6,765 bases of DNA from Verrucomicrobiota bacterium (GTDB lineage: Bacteria > Verrucomicrobiota > Verrucomicrobiia > Verrucomicrobiales > DEV007): positions 1-6,765 of the forward strand of contig JAADHD010000098.1 of assembly GCA_013152075.1 (NCBI GenBank), given 5' to 3'. The first letter of the stretch is position 1, and each line of letters starts with the position of its first letter. This document shows, piece after piece, positions 5,796 to 6,765 of the stretch. The notes below the pieces were generated by a model. The model was not told where the DNA came from. It saw nothing but the letters and a program-made list of their open reading frames with translations, and did no database searches. Both the position numbers and the translations under genes were made by a program.

Positions 5796-5813
5796 TTTCT
5801 GGATTGTGAAATA

Positions 5814-5831
5814 GAGCATCTCCAAATGCTC
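5814..5831 (-). promoter_or_regulatory. Hairpin in the engB leader
   Basis: GAGCAT and ATGCTC form a perfect 6-bp stem around a 6-nt loop, 18 nt before the engB start codon. It could affect mRNA stability or ribosome access. No Shine-Dalgarno is visible between it and ATG 5795. A 6-bp stem can occur by chance. Confidence 0.35.
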
Positions 5832-5936
5832 GGATATACTGATAGCACACTGCCACACCTTGCCCTCGAATTCACCGACTCTCCTATTCCCTCAACTTTC
5901 TCCCAACACCAACTTTGCGAGAGACCTCTCCCTCCT

Positions 5937-5957
5937 TGCTCTCTGCTCTCTGCTCTC
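5937..5957 (+). repeat. TGCTCTC x 3 heptamer tandem repeat
   Basis: Three perfect head-to-tail copies of TGCTCTC span 5937-5957. A fourth isolated copy lies at 6077-6083, inside the spacer of the proposed Gfo/Idh promoter. The array is in non-coding DNA, so copy-number change would not shift a reading frame. Confidence 0.8.
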
Positions 5958-6019
5958 GGTGGTGAAAACACCCCCGATCAGCTTCCGAGGGTACGGGATC
6001 ACGCCACTACCCACAAGCC

Positions 6020-6056
6020 AATCCGCTCATAATCCGCTCATAATCCGCCCAAAACA
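6020..6056 (+). repeat. 11-bp direct repeats, activator-site candidate
   Basis: AATCCGCTCAT occurs twice (6020-6030, 6031-6041), followed by a partial third copy AATCCGC (6042-6048). Phased as CGCTCATAATC the units fall at 6024-6034 and 6035-6045, with a degenerate third (CGCCCAAAACA, 6046-6056). The 11-bp period is about one helical turn, and the array ends 9 bp before the -35 hexamer. That arrangement fits a response-regulator site; TCATAA sits in the same phase as in the PhoB box unit, but other positions differ. Confidence 0.55.
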
Positions 6057-6065
6057 ATTCTACAG

Positions 6066-6094
6066 TTGCCTTTCCCTGCTCTCTCTCCGATAAT
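6066..6094 (+). promoter_or_regulatory. Sigma70-like promoter of the Gfo/Idh gene
   Basis: TTGCCT (6066-6071, 4 of 6 to the -35 consensus), a 17-nt spacer, then GATAAT (6089-6094, 5 of 6 to the -10 consensus). Transcription would begin near 6101, leaving a leader of about 34 nt before ATG 6135. Spacing and position are both favourable. The direct repeats lie at roughly -81 to -45 relative to that start. Confidence 0.5.
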
Positions 6095-6134
6095 TCCCTC
6101 CCTTTCACTTTCTAATCACGAACTCAAGACTCTC

Positions 6135-6765
6135 ATGGCAACAAAAGTAGGAATTATCGGCGCTGGCGGCATGGTCAGCTATCACATTGAAGGATTCAAA
6201 AATGCCGGCGCGGAAATCATTGCGATCGCCGACATGAACAAGAACGCTGCTCAGGCCGTTGCAGACGAACACGGCATCCCCCAAGTCTTCGGTGACGTCG
6301 CCGAATTACTGGCACTGCCCGATCTTGAAGGAGTAAGCATCATCGTTCCCAATAAATTTCACGCTCCTCTTGCCATTCAAGCGCTTGAAGCAGGCAAACA
6401 CGTTTTTTGCGAAAAACCACCCGCGCTCAATGCCACGGAAGCGGCGGAAATGATCGCTGTTGCAGAAAAATCAGGCAAACGCCTGATGTTCAACTTCAAC
6501 AATCGCGCCCGTCCCGAGTCCTACGCCATGATGGGTTATCTCAAGGATGGCACTATTGGAACGATCAATTCAGCTCAAGCCAAATGGTGTCGGCGCACCG
6601 GCATCCCTGGTTTCGGCGGATGGTTCACCACCAAGGCGCTCTCCGGTGGTGGTCCAATGATCGACTTGCTTCACATGCTCGATCTTGCACTATTTTTTAT
6701 GGGCAATCCGGAGCCCGCCCATGTGCTTGGTCAGACCTTTGACAATTTCATCACTGACAAAAATT
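6135..6765 (+). CDS. Gfo/Idh/MocA-family NAD(P)-dependent oxidoreductase, 5' part (truncated by right edge)
   Basis: 210 codons are visible and the frame is open to the window end; the family usually has about 330-400 residues. The N-terminal Rossmann fold shows GIIGAGGM (6-13), Asp33 at the end of the second strand, VPNKFHAPLA (71-80) and GKHVFCEKPPA (87-97) with the conserved Glu-Lys-Pro (93-95). The start of the C-terminal domain includes GGWFTTKALSGGGPMID (161-177) and LLHMLDLA (178-185), where His180 is in the usual catalytic position. Such enzymes oxidise or reduce sugars and related polyols. The substrate cannot be told from this fragment. The absence of a signal peptide indicates a cytoplasmic protein. 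ATG 6135 is chosen because the Rossmann strand starts at once after it (MATKVGIIG). There is no strong Shine-Dalgarno. Catabolism of glycan sugars would suit the nearby sulfatase, but it is not in the same operon. Confidence 0.92.
   Translation, partial: MATKVGIIGAGGMVSYHIEGFKNAGAEIIAIADMNKNAAQAVADEHGIPQVFGDVAELLALPDLEGVSIIVPNKFHAPLAIQALEAGKHVFCEKPPALNATEAAEMIAVAEKSGKRLMFNFNNRARPESYAMMGYLKDGTIGTINSAQAKWCRRTGIPGFGGWFTTKALSGGGPMIDLLHMLDLALFFMGNPEPAHVLGQTFDNFITDKN

Larger units (their letters stand above)
5796..6134. other. 339-nt divergent intergenic region, pyrimidine-rich on the plus strand
   Basis: No credible gene is seen. Short open frames here give low-complexity Ser/Pro/Leu peptides driven by CT-rich DNA. 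The region contains a hairpin in the engB leader (5814-5831), a TGCTCTC triplet repeat (5937-5957), a weak dyad GGGTA/TACCC (5989-5993/6008-6012), an 11-bp direct repeat array (6020-6056) and a promoter (6066-6094) for the rightward gene. Confidence 0.6.

Noticed and set aside
5796..5858. Longer EngB start at 5858
   Set aside because: The extra 21 residues do not match the family N-terminus. MKITSAKF at 5795 aligns with YsxC, and the extension covers a leader hairpin.
6020..6056. CRISPR-like array
   Set aside because: The 11-bp units are directly abutting with no spacers, and there are too few copies.
5826..6093. Two overlapping plus-strand frames of 68 and 77 codons
   Set aside because: Ser/Pro/Leu-rich low-complexity products from CT-rich DNA with tandem repeats; no start signal or motif.

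Overview
The window looks like chromosomal DNA from a member of the PVC superphylum. Verrucomicrobiota is the more likely phylum and Planctomycetota is possible. The reasons are secreted proteins that join a PSCyt1-type (planctomycete-type) cytochrome c module to a SUMF1/FGE-like domain, a secreted sulfatase beside them, a glycan-type Gfo/Idh/MocA oxidoreductase, moderate GC content, and start codons mostly without a convincing Shine-Dalgarno sequence. The genus cannot be read from the sequence.

Layout, left to right. The N-terminus of a secreted sulfatase runs leftward off the window (1-107, minus). It is divergent from a rightward block, and the 263-nt gap between them holds a perfect 17-bp palindrome, a possible promoter and a structured leader. 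The block starts with two tandem paralogs (371-2083 and 2172-3905). Each has a signal peptide, a one-haem cytochrome c module, two shrunken haem-less copies of the end of that module, and a C-terminal FGE-like domain. A terminator-like hairpin separates the paralogs. The second paralog overlaps, or abuts by 1 nt, an exported FAD:protein FMN transferase (apbE, 3889-4968). The convergent gap 4969-5195 holds two repeat-type elements: an inverted pair of REP/BIME-like units, and a roughly 95-bp element with imperfect terminal inverted repeats that supplies the last codons of engB. engB (ribosome-biogenesis GTPase, 5795-5196, minus) follows. A 339-nt pyrimidine-rich gap then holds a three-unit 11-bp direct repeat just upstream of a good sigma70-like promoter, which points into a truncated Gfo/Idh/MocA gene (6135 to the right edge).

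How the genes may work together. All proteins from the sulfatase through ApbE carry export signals, so this is a cell-envelope redox and glycan-desulfation neighbourhood. The FGE-like domains are probably not sulfatase-activating enzymes. In both paralogs the first cysteine of the copper-binding catalytic pair is Asp, while the second is kept. The most interesting content is therefore a duplicated cytochrome-SUMF1 fusion with an altered active site, translationally linked to a flavin-attaching enzyme. What it does is not known from the sequence. engB is a housekeeping gene and does not belong functionally to the block.
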